Assembly (NCBI GenBank): GCA_037074705.1
Contig: CM073591.1
Location: forward strand, 1,728,087 to 1,792,086
DNA length: 64,000 nucleotides
Source of the DNA: Zhengitettix transpicula
Lineage: Eukaryota; Arthropoda; Insecta; Orthoptera; Tetrigidae
Direction: 5' to 3'
Under the pieces are notes generated by a model. It was given only the letters and a program-made list of their open reading frames with translations, had not been told where the DNA came from and searched no databases. Position 1 is the first letter of the stretch. Each line of letters opens with the position of its first letter. Both the position numbers and the translations under genes were made by a program. This document shows, piece after piece, positions 33,605-45,224 of this stretch.

Positions 33605-34310
33605 TATTTTTAGAGGTCAAAGGGATTGATAGTGTTTGTACCGATGTTGTCGGAGTATGCGAAAGGAGCAGCACCCTTAGGGGTTGGGTTGGTGGAGAGT
33701 TACAAGAAAATGACGCGAAAACAACCGAGATTCGAGTCAAATCTAGGTTATGGATGTTGCTGAGTTTATTTATGACAATCTGGGCAACGCTACGGGGTGG
33801 AAGGAGCTGGACAGGGTTGGAATTTTCAAATATGTTAACCGGCCCATTTTTTGCGTCGAATAAATATATTTAGGAAATTTCCCTGCAGGTTTTCTGTGTG
33901 TGTATAATTTCAACTCCTTTCGGGCTTGGGAGGGGAGAACTCTTAAGGGTCGAGGTGGAGTGGCATTACGTACAAATAACGCAAAAACAATGGAGATTGA
34001 AGTCGAATCCGGAGTTATGGTAGTCAATGAGTTTAGTTATGACATTCAACTTGCCGTTTAACTCCTCCAAGCGGGGATGAAAATTTCCAAACATGTTAAT
34101 CAGACGTTATTTGCGTGGAATGAATATATGTCGGGGGTCAATGAAATTGAAAGTTGTTCGACCGATGTTTTTTGTGTATAATTTCAACCCCTTTCGGCGG
34201 AGCACGGTTAGGGACGGGGATCGTAGGGCTTTACATAAGAATAACGGAAAAGAAATCGGGGGTTATGGATGAACAACAACCTGGGCAAAGCCGGAAACCC
34301 AGCTATTAAT
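33605..34310 (+). repeat. R2 repeat copies in tandem
   Basis: About three diverged R2 units. Each has a TGTATAATTTCAACCCCTTTC-like block, GGGGTGG/GTGGAG, a TACAA.AATAACG block, GATTCGAGTC/GAAGTCGAATCC, and GTTATGG...GAGTTTA. No coding capacity. Confidence 0.55.
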
Positions 34311-34616
34311 TAATAAATAAAAGCCCCTAAAGCGGGGATTTTAGTTTCAATCCTCAGAAAATGAACCTTAATTACTGTCTCAGGGTAGCAAAACCGCCGG
34401 CCTTTCCGCCATGGCGCGTCGTGTAGCTTACCATCTCAGCTATCCTAGTTCTCTCCACATAGACTCGCCTACAGTTTACTAGATCACATTCTTCATTACC
34501 TAATTTTAGGACTTGAGTGAAGAACAGATTTTACCCCTAAATGGATCAAAGGTTCAATTTGTTCTTGAAAATTGATAAGGTGGAATAGCCAAATACAGAC
34601 AAATATATATATATTG

Positions 34617-34848
34617 TAATGTACAAAATATCAATAAATGTAATTACCAAATTAAATGAACATAATTACATTTATTCAATTTACTTAAATAGTTCATTGT
34701 ATATAACATTTATGGCGTGCCAAAGTGTGGCGAAATTTAATTATGTTAATTTAATTTGGTAATTACATTTATTGGTATTTTGTATATTAATTACATTTAT
34801 GGCGCCCAACGTGGGGCATTTCAGATAAATACTATACTGTTAACTACA

Positions 34849-34880
<32 letters not shown>
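34617..34880. repeat. Possible LTR/primer-site relic and (TA)n
   Basis: TTTATGGCGCCCAACGTGGG at 34798-34817 follows a TTACA end, and a diverged copy (TTTATGGCGTGCCAAAGTGTGG) lies at 34710-34731. TGGCGCCC plus a few bases after a CA end resembles an LTR-retrotransposon primer-binding site. The sequence before each forms an inverted repeat (AATAAATGTAATTACCAAATTAAAT and its complement). A (TA)n run fills 34852-34880. Confidence 0.35.
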
Positions 34881-34883
<3 letters not shown>

Positions 34884-35100
34884 AATCTTCACTTGAAGAT
34901 GATGCAAAGTGTTTGCTGGTGAAACGTCGTGTATCTACTGTGTTTTAACCCGGCTGGAATCCCGAGGTTAACCACATATGCCGCGAAAGGTAAACACCAC
35001 AGAACGTTCCTTGAAACAACGTTCGTTTCTTCAGCTGCTAAGAAAAGTAAGAAAACAAGAGCCTAGAGTGACACAACTGCACAGTTTAGTTGGCAATGAG
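34884..35100. mobile_element. Two hammerhead-like Penelope tails, facing
   Basis: 34886-34934 (+) reads CAC-TTGAAGA, a GCAAA/TTTGC hairpin, GAAACGTC-GTG. 34999-35038 (-) reads GCAG-CTGAAGA ... GGAACGTT-CTGT. In the second the outer stem is GCAG/CTGT where other copies have GCAC/GTGT, a compensating change. Both cores carry one substitution (C to T in the first; GAAA to GGAA in the second). Confidence 0.45.
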
Positions 35101-35178
35101 GTTTCCAGGAAACGTTATGTGGTATTATTTTAAACGACGCTCAGCCATGCACGGTCGAGATTTTAGCATCATGAGCCT

Positions 35179-35505
35179 TTAATTCACTTGCCATGGCTGA
35201 GCTTCGTTTCGGAACATCTCGTGGTTTCTTCCCTTTGCATGGTATTTCTGCTTACAAACATTGTGGCGGCAGTTGTACGTCTCGAGGGCGCACTCGTCCT
35301 GGAAGGTCTTCCAGTCCCCGCGCCTGTTCCAGCCGCACACGGGCCCGCTGTTCCTGCGACAAGGCTGCCGACACGTAGGGTCCCAATCGATGCAGTCGGC
35401 CACGACGACGACCACGGCTGCAACAATGACGATGGGGAGGGTAGAGGGGCGCCACAGTCACCAGGAAGCGTCGAGACACTCACCTAGAACCACCAGCAGC
35501 TTCAT
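35179..35505 (-). CDS. Secreted Kazal-type inhibitor without the second intron
   Basis: Exon 1 is 35505-35484 (MKLLVVL), exon 2 35417-35179, giving 86 residues. A signal peptide is followed by C-x3-C-x7-C-x14-C-x6-C with GPVCGW and ending ETYNC. Arg is at P1 (CRR). Where paralogs have the second donor, this gene reads on through V-CKQKYHAKGRN to a stop at 35179-35181. CKQ matches the start of exon 3 of the 13.8-kb gene (DCKQH), so exons 2 and 3 seem fused. A GTAAG still sits in this spot (TTTGTAAGC), so splicing to an unseen exon cannot be excluded. It lacks the final cysteine of the spliced paralogs. It is the first minus-strand member. Confidence 0.8.
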
Positions 35506-35561
35506 GTCGACTTCTGGACCGGCCCAACCAATTACGAGTGTGATTTGTATTGCCGCGTCCG

Positions 35562-35601
35562 CCTTTAATACGGCGGCCGTCGCAAACAAGCGCTGACATT
35601 T
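35562..35601 (-). promoter_or_regulatory. Kazal promoter: AAATGTCAG plus TATA-like box
   Basis: On the minus strand AAATGTCAG (35601-35593) precedes TATTAAAGG (35570-35562) and then CGGACGCGGCAA, close to the arrangement at 19.6 kb (ATTAAAAGG, AGACGCGGCAA). The start codon is 57 bases further. Confidence 0.5.
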
Positions 35602-36140
35602 CAATCGATCCCAAAACAACCAATTAACGAGTTTATGAAGCGATCAATGTTGTCACGCGCGCGTTTCACTGCGTCGTTAAAATAAAATGTCAAACTGTAA
35701 TTTGTGGCCACTTGACGGCCATTCTAATTGACAGATCGGATTCTGTCGGGAGCGACGTCGTCACAGACCTACTTGTAACCATCATCATCATCATGAGGGC
35801 ACGGGACAGACCTCCATTTACTCCAGCCTTCATGTTCCTGCTTTCTTTGATGTCTTCGTCTTACCGTGAACACGTCCACGCATACTTTCCGTTAGTAAGC
35901 CTCACTACAGTTCTCCTTCCTTTCTGTTATAATGTGCAGCGGTCCTCTCCTCTCACCAGCCCTTTGCAATACTTGTTCATTATTCATTTGTCCTTCCTCC
36001 GGCCTTTTCTCTTCCTCTCTTCTCAGCGTACACGTCCGTGTAATGCCACACTTCAGACGAAGCACTTGCCAATCTTTTTCTCAGTCCTTTTTCTGGTTGT
36101 CCACATAATAGCTTCCTTTTTCTATTAAATGCTTCCCACA
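35602..36140. other. Intergenic, no gene recognised
   Basis: The 138-codon frame at 35712-36128 is rich in Ser, Leu and Phe from a pyrimidine-rich strand and has no domain; I do not call it a gene. CGTCGTTAAAATAAAATG at 35672-35689 resembles CGTCGTTAAAATAGAAAGG near 42302. Confidence 0.4.
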
Positions 36141-36149
36141 ATCCAGTAA

Positions 36150-36885
36150 GATAGCCTGTGAGAGCTGTTCTCTCGCAGGCAGAACCTGGAGAGACGCAGA
36201 TGGCCACCTTTGGGGATGCTTACCCCACAGCAAACCCCTCTCCTGCCATCCAGGGAAGGGCGTGGGACAAGTATCCAATGCCCGACCTACCTGATGCAGG
36301 TTTGTCTAAGGTTTTCCCTGCATCACTTTTAGGCGAATTTCCGGGTAGGATCCTTAAACCATTGCCCGAGGGCCCTAGTTAACACTTGCCTACCTTCCTC
36401 TACACTTCCCCTTTCAAATCCCTTCCTATTCTATCAAAGGGGAGTTGCCACCATGTGGATTAGCCTCATGTAGCCTGTTACCCTAAAAAAATTCTCCTCT
36501 CTCCGTTTTTGAACTGAGGTTCCCACGAGCCGAGGCCTGTTTTGAGAGGTCACAGACCTTGGGGCATACGGTTAAAGTTTTACCCTGTTACCATTGGAAC
36601 AGTCGGCCAGCTGCTTCCTAAACTGGTCGAGGGACGGTGAAGAGAATGCTGCGTCCCCACATGAAACCCCTCTCCCGGCGTGGGACAAGTAGCTGCTTCC
36701 CGACACACCTGATGCAGGTCTTCCCTGCATCAATTCTAGGAGATTGCCGGGTAGGAGCCTTAAACTATAGCCCTTGGCTACTTTCCTCTACCCTTCCGCA
36801 TCCTTCCTTTCCAGTCCCTTCGTATGCTATTAAAGAGGAGTTGCCACAACGTGGATTAGCCTCGTGTAGCCTGTTACATTTTTTT
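36150..36885 (+). repeat. Two R1 copies in tandem
   Basis: The first copy (36150-36489) starts at the hairpin end, lacks the middle, and ends CCTGTTACCCTAAAAAAA. The second (36492-36880) starts at the CTCTCCGTTTTTGAACT block and ends CCTGTTACATTTTTTTT. Confidence 0.75.
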
Positions 36886-36899
36886 TTAAAAAAAATCTT

Positions 36900-37610
36900 C
36901 CTTTGTTATGGCAATACGCGTTTTATCTCTTGATGGCACCTCAAGTCTTCAGTGACTCTAGTTGCTAGGTTTTTAATGTAACTTACTTGCCCTATCTTCT
37001 TAATATTTGTTTGTTTTCTTTCTTTCCTAATTCCCATGACATATTCCTCACAAGTTTGATTTAAATATTTCATCATTTTTTACCATTCTTTCGCTTTTTG
37101 CTAACATTACATTGTCTTATACGTTCTATTCTCCTTCTTCCGTCTAAGCGTGTGCCTATGATCTCTTTGAACTGGACGGTGGGAAAGGCATCATCCTTGT
37201 CTAACTCCATTTCCAATGAAGCTGTCTTCCGATATTTCATTTCCAATTCTAATCCTTTATTTCTGATTTAAGTAATAATAACTTAAGTATGACTTGTAAT
37301 AAATGCAATTATTATCCCTTCCCTATACTATTAAATGGATTAAGTATTGGAAATCTCCTTTTACGTCCTTTCTGGATGCTTCCATCCGCAGTTGTCCGAA
37401 GGTAAACAGTTGAATATTCAGGTTGTCTCCTGATGATTCGGCCAGTCCTTCCAGAGCGCTATTCGAACTTACACCATGCAATTATCAACATTTATAGACA
37501 CTAAAGCACAACAGTCACAATACCATCCTTACATTTAAAATTCGTACTGCCAACTTAGAAAACTAAAACTAAGTAGATACAACCTTCAAGAATTCAGCAA
37601 TTTCATAATA
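36900..37610. other. Intergenic, no gene recognised
   Basis: T-rich; no coding signal. Confidence 0.4.
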
Positions 37611-37617
37611 CGAAAGG

Positions 37618-37750
37618 CAGCCAAATTCAGACAAAAGAAGTGGTGATATAAAGACCACACAACAACGTTACCGGAAGCCTCGTTCCTTTCTACAGGTGCA
37701 GAGAAGAACGTAAGAACCTAGAGAGACAGCTCCAGTTCAGGAGTAAACTT
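37618..37750 (-). mobile_element. Penelope-like tail fragment
   Basis: CCACACAACAACGTTACCGG, then AAGCCTCGTTCCTTTCTACAGGTGCAG and CTAGAGAGACA match the tail family on the minus strand. The hammerhead boxes are changed (CTGTAGA, GGTAAC), so it is decayed. Confidence 0.55.
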
Positions 37751-38069
37751 AAGTCTGCAATTAACAATATTTAATTAATTTAATAATAAAGATGGAAGGT
37801 TTCCCCGGGGTGAATAAGTTGTATAAGTTATTCTTGGGGGCTTGCACCCGGGCTTCAATGACCTTCGCTGCCGTCTTTATCAAGTGAATGCATTCGTAGT
37901 GTTTGTGCCTCTTGAGCTTTGTCTGCGTCTGTTTTAACGACCTGACGGAATTAACAAGGATTACGTGAATCGTTGTTGAGCCGTATTTAATTTATCACTT
38001 ATTTATTTACATAATTGGACAAATTAAGAGTCCGAATACATCGTAGCATATGTTTTTCGTATCTCGAAA

Positions 38070-38765
38070 TTTTCTAGTCGAATTCGAAAGGAATGCAGTT
38101 TGACGTATTTCAAGTGCTGATGTCTCCAAAATGGCCGCCAGGAAACTAATTTGTCACGGAATAAACGTTTCAGAGAATTTAATTCTCTTTCCAACGCACG
38201 AGAAAAGTTCTCGGTCTCTAGTCCTCATTTTGCTTGATAATATAGATACTCTTTGACACGCTGGACTCTCTTCCTGTTGATACTCTTAGACACTTTAAGG
38301 GCGTGGGACAAGTACCCAATGCCCGACCTACCTGATGCAGGTTTTTCTAGGGTTTTCCCTGCATCACTTTTAGGCGAATTGCCGGGTAGGATCCTTAAAC
38401 CGTAGCCCGGGGCCCCTAGTTAACCCTTGGCTACCTTCTTCTACCCTTCCGCATCCCCCCTTTCAAATCCCTTTCCTATGCTATTAAAGGGGAGTTGCCA
38501 TCGTGTGGTTTACCCTCATGTAGCCTGTTACCCCTAAAAAAAAGTTTCGTCACCCCCACGACATCTGCCGTGCACAGACAGCTACGTGCTTGTATTTTCG
38601 GCCATTCTCAACGGATTGTTAAAACCAGATCATGCGTTGGAAAGAGGATTAAATCCTCTACAACCTTTATTCCATGACAAATTAGTTTCCTGGCGGCCAT
38701 TTTGTAGACATCAGCACTAGAAATATGACAAACTGCATTCTCTTACAAAATGTCGTAACTTTGGC
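38070..38765. repeat. Inverted repeat arms flanking an R1 copy
   Basis: Arms at about 38075-38215 and 38625-38760 are inverted copies. They share AATGCAGTTTG, GTGCTGATGTCT, AAAATGGCCGCCAGGAAACT, AATTTGTCA.GGAATAAA and CTCTTTCCAACGCA. Between them lies a 5'-truncated sense R1 (38297-38545, starting at GGGCGTGGGACAAG and ending CCTGTTACCCCTAAAAAAAA). Confidence 0.7.
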
Positions 38766-38769
38766 GCAG

Positions 38770-39825
38770 GATTCCTCCCGCTTCCTTGAACCTAATTTCG
38801 TCCTGGAGTCCGCCATTACATGCAGAATTCTACCCTCTACAATTTATCACCTACATTATTTTCCATGTAATGCTTCCTTCTTTTGCTATTATCCAAAAAC
38901 TGAAAAGAGGCGCAAAATTTCGTGGTCTCAGAAACGTTTTCTTGACGGCTTGCGAATTGTAACCCTTGTGTTCTTCACTGATGGCCACGGCGTGTACAAG
39001 TTTCGTTCGCGGAGTTCCTAATTTTGGGGGTTTAATTGTGTAAGAATGTTTCCACATACGTGATTGGTCCATGTGACGTTGGTGTGACAGGCTGAATTAT
39101 GTAGGGCGACTCTTTCATCCCAGGAATATATTTGAAATTATGTTGTTCATTTATTTTGTAAAAACCAAATTGTACGAGTCAATTGTTGTATATATATTTT
39201 TTTACAGTTGAATACAACGTAAAATTAAAAATCTCGTGTTTGATTTTTTGAAATTCAGAACGTTATACCTGAGGACCTGTATGCGATTTGTTTGAAGTAT
39301 AAGAATTTATGTAACCTGTTCTAAGAAATTAAATAAATTATTTATAGTTTCAGCAGTTATATTTGAAAATATTATTAACTTTGCTTCAGTCGAGGAGAGG
39401 ATCAACACGCGAAGGGATCATTTAACAACAATCTGCACCATAAAGTTCCCGCGGACACAACGTGACGTCATATTTCTCTTTCAGATGGCAGCAGCTCTGC
39501 GTTCTTCATTATTTTGAACTGCTTATTCTTCGGATAACCAAATGGATCTGCAAATAATCGAACTGGGCTGACGAGAGGGTACAATAAAAGAACAAAGACT
39601 TTGGATTCGTTTTATTGGTTTCAAGTTTCTTCAACGATCTGTGTTTTAAAGAAGCACGATTCAGCAACTGGATTCGTTCCCTCGATCTTCAGGCATCCAC
39701 CAGGTGTTTGATGTTAAAGCAAATAAGAGACACATGCGTCAAAGGCTATGAAGTCGTAAACTGTAAAACAAGAAAAATGTGTATTAGTGAAATATCAGCC
39801 ACCGTAATTGAAGAAACATGATGGA
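38770..39825. other. Intergenic, no gene recognised
   Basis: No domain in the open frames at 38725-39021 or 39615-39821. Confidence 0.4.
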
Positions 39826-39829
39826 TCAG

Positions 39830-41720
39830 GGACTCTAGTGCACGGTCTTGAAGGAAGCTTTGGTGGGCAAGTGACAGTGGCAGTGGAATGAGAACCGAAG
39901 GACAACGGTTTCCATTCCTGAGCTGGACTGCTTCTTCAAGCCAAGGTCGACGGATTCGCTGGACGTCCATGCTGGTTCCGAGGCCGATCGACGTCGCCAT
40001 ATTTCGGAGACAAAAATTCAACTTGGTCAGATGTAAACTAGGGTTAGTGGTGCAGCCATTGGACATCAGGAACGTCCTGAGGATGATCTTGAGACAAGTT
40101 TGATCATGAAAGTTCATCGGCAAGACGATTCTGTACAAGAAGAGAGGATCCTGCTTCATCGTCACCATACCATCATTCTACCTGTTTACAGTGCCGGTCA
40201 ACTGCTGATGTATTCACTCCCGTTGAAAACTAATTATAGAAGAGCTTAAAAAATGGATTCAGCAGCGATCAGAGAAATGTAAACGTTGATGTTTAAGTGA
40301 CACTGGGAGGAAAACAGAACTTATGAAGAAAATGGTGGTTGGAATTGGACAGACATTACATGCGACGTCTGCATTCAACGGATGGAGAAAGCTCGTCCTT
40401 GAACACCGCGGACCTCGACCAGAAGTAGCTCAGCACGGTAAGGAGCTTCTGGATTCCGATTCCCGATCGGGTCAAGTTTTTTTATCCAACCTGATTGGAA
40501 ATCGTTTACTGTATTGCTCGTTGAACGTATAATAACTGTAGCCGCCCGCAATGGACACAAGCAGAAGGCTATCTTGGAATGAATCTTGTTGAGACAAAAT
40601 TTATCTTGGTCAATATCTAATGGATTTAAACTGGGCATAGACCCCACAGGCCGGATTAGATTAGTGTTGGAGGAATTGGGTGTCAGCCACGTCCTAAGGG
40701 TGATCTGGGGATCTAGGAAAAAACGGTTATTCCTTTCCGGATGAAGATACAGAAATGACTGCTTTCAGTCCACCTACGTCAAGACTGGCCTGTGAGGGAG
40801 ATTTGACTTAACAGCGCGTAGATAGACCCAAATAAGTCTCTTATCTATGAATGGCTCTCTGGAGAACAGAGAATACGAGGAACTGTGGATCAGAATAGAA
40901 GAAAAATGCTTCCGATTCTCTATTCTTGACGGAAATTACCGTTTTGTGTCTTTTAACACGACCGTGGAGAATCTTTGAGCATTACGTTTGGAAAACCATA
41001 CCTGAAGGCTCACCGTTTAAGTCAATGCAATCTAAATCACATCATTTCAACCTGGTACTGTTACTTCTTTTCTATAAAATGCTGCCAATGAGCTTGTCAT
41101 CATTGGATGCTCCTCTGCCTAGTGTGTCTTTGGAGAAAAACAGTAGACTTGGCAGCGTGGTTGGACACCGTGACTAACCAAAGCAGTCCAGTAGCTGTAA
41201 ATTCCTTCAACGCCATAAAGGAAACGTTAGTGCTCAAGGATGGAGACGAGAGAAAACTGTGGATGAGAATTCAAGGAAACTAGTTCCGGTTTCCTTGATG
41301 GTTTGCGTCTTCAAACCGGACCGTGAAGTTTGGAATACTTCGGTCTGGTGAATCACAATATAAGTCAGTGCAGCCAAAATCACGTGATGTAAAGCTACTA
41401 CAGACATTGTTTTATGTAACACGACACCAATGGGGGACTTGGATTTGCCATTAGAGGTTTCTTCCATCTAGAGTGTCTTGGTAGGTGAACTAGCTTCTAC
41501 TGGGGCAGCGTTGATGGGCACCGTGACTGACTAAAGACGTGCCTTCAAGGTTGATGATCAAGGAATGTGAGGAATTGTGGATCAGAACTGAAGGAAACTG
41601 GTTCCGGTTTTCTAGTCGTTGAGCGCCCTGGACGGGTTGCGTCTTCAAAGACGACCGTGGAGGATCGTTGACCATTCAGGTTGGAATATTTTGGTCTGGG
41701 GCGTCAGAATTTAAGCTAAA
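39830..41720 (-). repeat. Tandem units with decayed Kazal third exons (inverted set)
   Basis: On the minus strand, units like those at 14.2-15.2 kb lie downstream of the 42.1-kb gene. Shared blocks include TGTTACATAAAACA, AGCTTTACATCACGTGA, TCATCCACAGTT.TC and the exon-3-like TTTGGTTAGTCACGGTGTCC (41182-41163) and TTTAGTCAGTCACGGTGCCC (41538-41519). The latter reads VFSQSRCPSTLPQ-stop, close to DFLGQSQCPST of the 13.8-kb gene; the former has a stop in place of Gln. At 39.87-40.11 and 40.4-40.7 kb further diverged repeats occur. The open frame at 39746-40168 (-) has no domain. Confidence 0.5.
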
Positions 41721-41928
41721 GCTACTTCTATAGAAGAAGACGCACGGGGTTGTTACGTGGAGGAAGCAAACCATGAACTGGTAAGTACTTTGCAAAGTGG
41801 ATGAACAACGTGACTTGGCCTCCGGCGTTCAACATTTGTATAGTCTGATGCTTGATTCGCCGTTCGAGCTTTAAACTGTAGTTGGAGAACACTTCACGGA
41901 ATGGAAGCTTTAGGCTATTGTCCCTTAC

Positions 41929-42197
41929 CGTCGTCATTTCGACAGTTGTAGTCCGCCAGCGAACAGTGACTCGGAAACGTCCTCCATTTACCGTGCTTGT
42001 CCTTGGCACACACGGACCTCGGATCCTCCACGCACGTTCTGAGACACGGCGTTTCACCGCCCGCAGCAAGACCCGTCAGCACGAAGGTCACCAAGACTGA
42101 AACAACAGCAGCAATGAGGTCGCGGAGCCCTCTGCGGGGGAGTCCGTCGAGGACGACACTCACCTAGGACAGTCCGCAGCTTCAATGCGACGGCCAT
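41929..42197 (-). CDS. Secreted Kazal-type inhibitor with displaced start, exons 1-2
   Basis: Exon 1 is 42197-42164, exon 2 42096-41929. The family start ATG AAG CTG is here TTG AAG CTG, but an in-frame ATG twelve bases earlier gives MAVALKLRTVL, so a signal peptide is kept (LVTFVLTGLAAG follows). Cysteines are C-x3-C-x7-C-x14-C-x6-C with RSVCAK in place of PVCG, ending ADYNC. Glu is at P1 (CVE), unusual for trypsin or chymotrypsin inhibitors. The donor G|GTAAGG follows RNDD. The true exon 3 is not fixed: the copy near 41540 reads QSRCPSTLPQ-stop but has no acceptor in phase. Read-through ends at 41915. Confidence 0.75.
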
Positions 42198-42235
42198 CGC
42201 TGTCGTCGTGCAGGTGTCGTCTTCGAGACTCAAAG

Positions 42236-42270
42236 TGACCACGGGGGCCAATTAATGCGGCTCCTATAAA
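42236..42270 (-). promoter_or_regulatory. Kazal promoter block with TATA-like box
   Basis: On the minus strand CCTTTTATAGGAGCCGC is followed by ATTAATTGG, CCC and CGTGG. The 26.6-kb gene has CTTTTATAGGAGCCGC, GTTAATTGA, CACCGTGG. The start codon is about 60 bases away. Confidence 0.5.
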
Positions 42271-42309
42271 AGGAAAAAAATGGGGCCAACTTTCAGAGCG
42301 TCGTTAAAA

Positions 42310-43638
42310 TAGAAAGGTCAGGATGTTCCGAAGTCGTTGACGGCAATGTTAATTGGGCGAGTGCAGAGCGATTCTCGTTACAGTGGAGGTAGGAAATTGT
42401 CCCGTTTAACATTGCAGCCATCAAATACCACAGTCACTGCAATCCAAGACATAAGCCACAGATTTATAGTGACGTCATACGTTTACTGCCTAAAATTAAT
42501 TCTCTTCCCACAAATATGGACATGGGAAGCCGTCATACAGTTTTATCACCTAACTAATTCGACAATGACTGCATGAAACGTTGTAGGAGCCGTATTAAAT
42601 TTATCACTTAATTAGTCAGGTTAATTTATTTGTATAATTAGACTTTTACAAGTCCCTCAACATCGTAGCATATTTTTATCTCCCAGTACATCGGAATCTT
42701 CTCGAGGTTTACTGAAAATGCAGACAGTTTTTACAGAATTCAAAAATTAGACGACAGTTGCTTCTCCGATATTTTCTCGTGAAGGGGTGAAGAGGGGGAG
42801 GTTACCTTAAATCCGACTAATTACGATCACGCAATAAATATTGTAATAATGAATACAATTTAATAACAAAAATGCCAACACGTTGGAGACAAATTATGTG
42901 GTATTCAAATTAAATTTAATAAAATAAGAAAGTTTTTTTACGTTGAAATTAAACGAAATTTAACAAAAGATTATTCAATTTACAATTTTGATTTACGTTG
43001 AATTCTTTACCTATTATATTTTAAAAAAAATAAATGCCTCAGCTTTAATGAGAATTAAAAATATGAGGGCCTCTAAGAAAGATAGTGGTTTGCAATTTAC
43101 AATGACTATAGAACAAAACTATAGAAATGTAGTGGTAAATCGTAAAGGTTTACAAACTTACGTTTTTCCGTACCACGTTCATTCAGAGCTTCTGTGGTTT
43201 GTGCACTCGTGGTTATTTTAATTTTAATAGAATAATATTTTATGTACAGGCCACAGAACTTCACAACACTTTCTACTTTACTGTCGTACGTGTTGTCACG
43301 CTCAGTTTTGCTGTCGGAAAACCATTAATACAAAAGCTGATGATAATTAAGCATATACTTTACTGGATTCCTAATTATGGACGAGAATCCTCGGCTGGTC
43401 AACACGTGACCAGATCGGCCAGACTATCAAAAACCCTCTGCCGTGACTACACTCAGCAGGCCCTTCCCACAACACACTGACTGACTGACTGACTACCAAA
43501 GTTCCGACAACAATCGCCGTAGCAACCATTATAGTCTCTGCTTTCTTGCGCCAAACAATGCTCTGACCTCAAAGATACGCCGCCAAAAATTAAAAGAAAA
43601 AATTTAAATAAAATGTACATTATACATTGGTAATCTCC

Positions 43639-43640
<2 letters not shown>
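42310..43640. other. Intergenic, no gene recognised
   Basis: A+T-rich; (CTGA)n at 43478-43497. No coding signal. Confidence 0.4.

Positions 43641-43686
<46 letters not shown>
43641..43686. repeat. (TA)n microsatellite
   Basis: About 22 uninterrupted TA units. Flanked by CACAATATA and TATTGTAATA, a context also seen at other TA runs in this window. Confidence 0.9.
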
Positions 43687-43688
<2 letters not shown>

Positions 43689-43901
43689 AATACTAATTAG
43701 AGGCCAGTAATGATTTTACTAATTGGATTGTTAGCGGTACCAATTCTTCATAGACGACAACGGGTAGACTAGCTTTGTCGTGAACCGCTAGCACTGTCTG
43801 AATGCAGTTGGTTGGTTGTTGTGATTGCGTGAGGAAATCAGAATCTGGTAGCGGAGAACGAATAGCGTGGCCAGAGTATAAATTCAACCGAGATTATTTT
43901 T

Positions 43902-44395
43902 TTTAGGGTAACAGGCTATATGAGGGTAATCCACATGGTGGCAACTCCCCTTTAATAGCATAGGACGGGATTTGAAAGGGGGGATGCGGAAGGGTAGAGG
44001 AAAGTAGCCATGGGTTAACCAGGGCCGCCCGGGCTATGGTTTAAGGATCCTACCCGGGAATTCACCTAAAAGTGATGCAGGGAAAACCCTAGAAAAACCT
44101 GCATCAGGTAGGTCGGGCATTGGGTACTTGTCCCACGCCCTTCCCTGGATGGCGGGAGAAGAGTTTGCTGTGGGGACGCATCATTCCCTTCTCCGTACCT
44201 CGACCAGTTTAGGAGGCAGCTTGCCGACTGTTCCAATGGGAACACCGAACAACTCTTACCGTATGCCCAAGGTCTGTGACCCCGGAACATACACCTCTCA
44301 GAACAGGCCGAGGTGCCTCGGCTTGTGGGAACCTTAGTTCAAAAACGGACAGGATAAGGCATCCCCAAAGGTAGCTCCATCGTGTCTCTCCTGAT
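43902..44395 (-). repeat. R1 retroposon copy
   Basis: Antisense R1 with a T run at 43899-43906 and CTACCTTTGGGG on the minus strand near 44376. The hairpin end is degraded to a CTCGCAG at 44397-44403. Confidence 0.8.
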
Positions 44396-44404
44396 TCCTC
44401 GCAG

Positions 44405-45220
44405 TGTCTACAAAAAGGTAATTGGTTAAAAATCCTGTTACAATGCAAGGATATACAGAGAGAAAAGCTTTCACGAGGTCAAGCCACAGATGCTATAAAA
44501 AAGGTGATAGAAAGATGTCCACCGGACCGAGAATCATGGGTCACCGGAGCTGTAGAAGCTGTACCACCTGAGCTACCCTCTGTCGAGACCAGATCCACAC
44601 CTGATGCCTTCATCAATTGACTGAAATCACAAGTAGTTTTATATGGGCGTGAAATTCGAGTTCCTGTCAATCTCATTTGACCTATAAATATATTTATTAG
44701 ACGCAAATATCGGCCATTTTATTTTGTTTGGGAAGTTGTAGTCGTTTCCACGCCTCACAGCGTTTGTTTCCGGTTAGAAAGGAGCACGTGTACGAAATTT
44801 TTGTCGCAATTTCAGCACGCGTTTAGATTTGCGTACGAAACACACACAAATAAACAAACAAACAGAGTATTTTATTTATTAGAAGAAGCAGAAGATGGAA
44901 GTTATAATATTTAAATACAAATCAGAAAATGTTACGATGGGGCCAGACTAAGACACGCCTTTTCTTTATTAAAGTAATGTTTGTTAAAAAAAAGAAAAAA
45001 GTATGCTTTGAAAATCAATAATAATATAGAATACTATTAAAACAACCTCAATAAGAAACCATTTTTTTAAAAATAAATATTTAAAATAAATAAAATTTAA
45101 ATTTAAAGCGTTTCGACGTTTCAACGCGTCTCTTTCTAACAGCGAATAATCTAAGACAACTATCTAAAATAATAGATAAAAACTAAGAGCCAACGAACTT
45201 AAAATATCATATACCTTGTT
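44405..45220. other. Intergenic, no gene recognised
   Basis: No coding signal. Confidence 0.4.
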
Positions 45221-45224
45221 GTTT

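Noticed and set aside
35184..35596. Overlapping open frames on both strands at the 35.3-kb Kazal gene
   Set aside because: Shadows of the G+C-rich Kazal exon; only the minus frame with the cysteine pattern has splice support.
35712..36128. 138-codon frame
   Set aside because: Pyrimidine-rich strand giving Ser/Leu/Phe-rich text; it ends at the border of an R1 copy and shows no domain.
39746..40168. 140-codon minus-strand frame
   Set aside because: Lies in the diverged repeat units near the 42-kb Kazal gene; no domain, and the repeats do not keep the frame.
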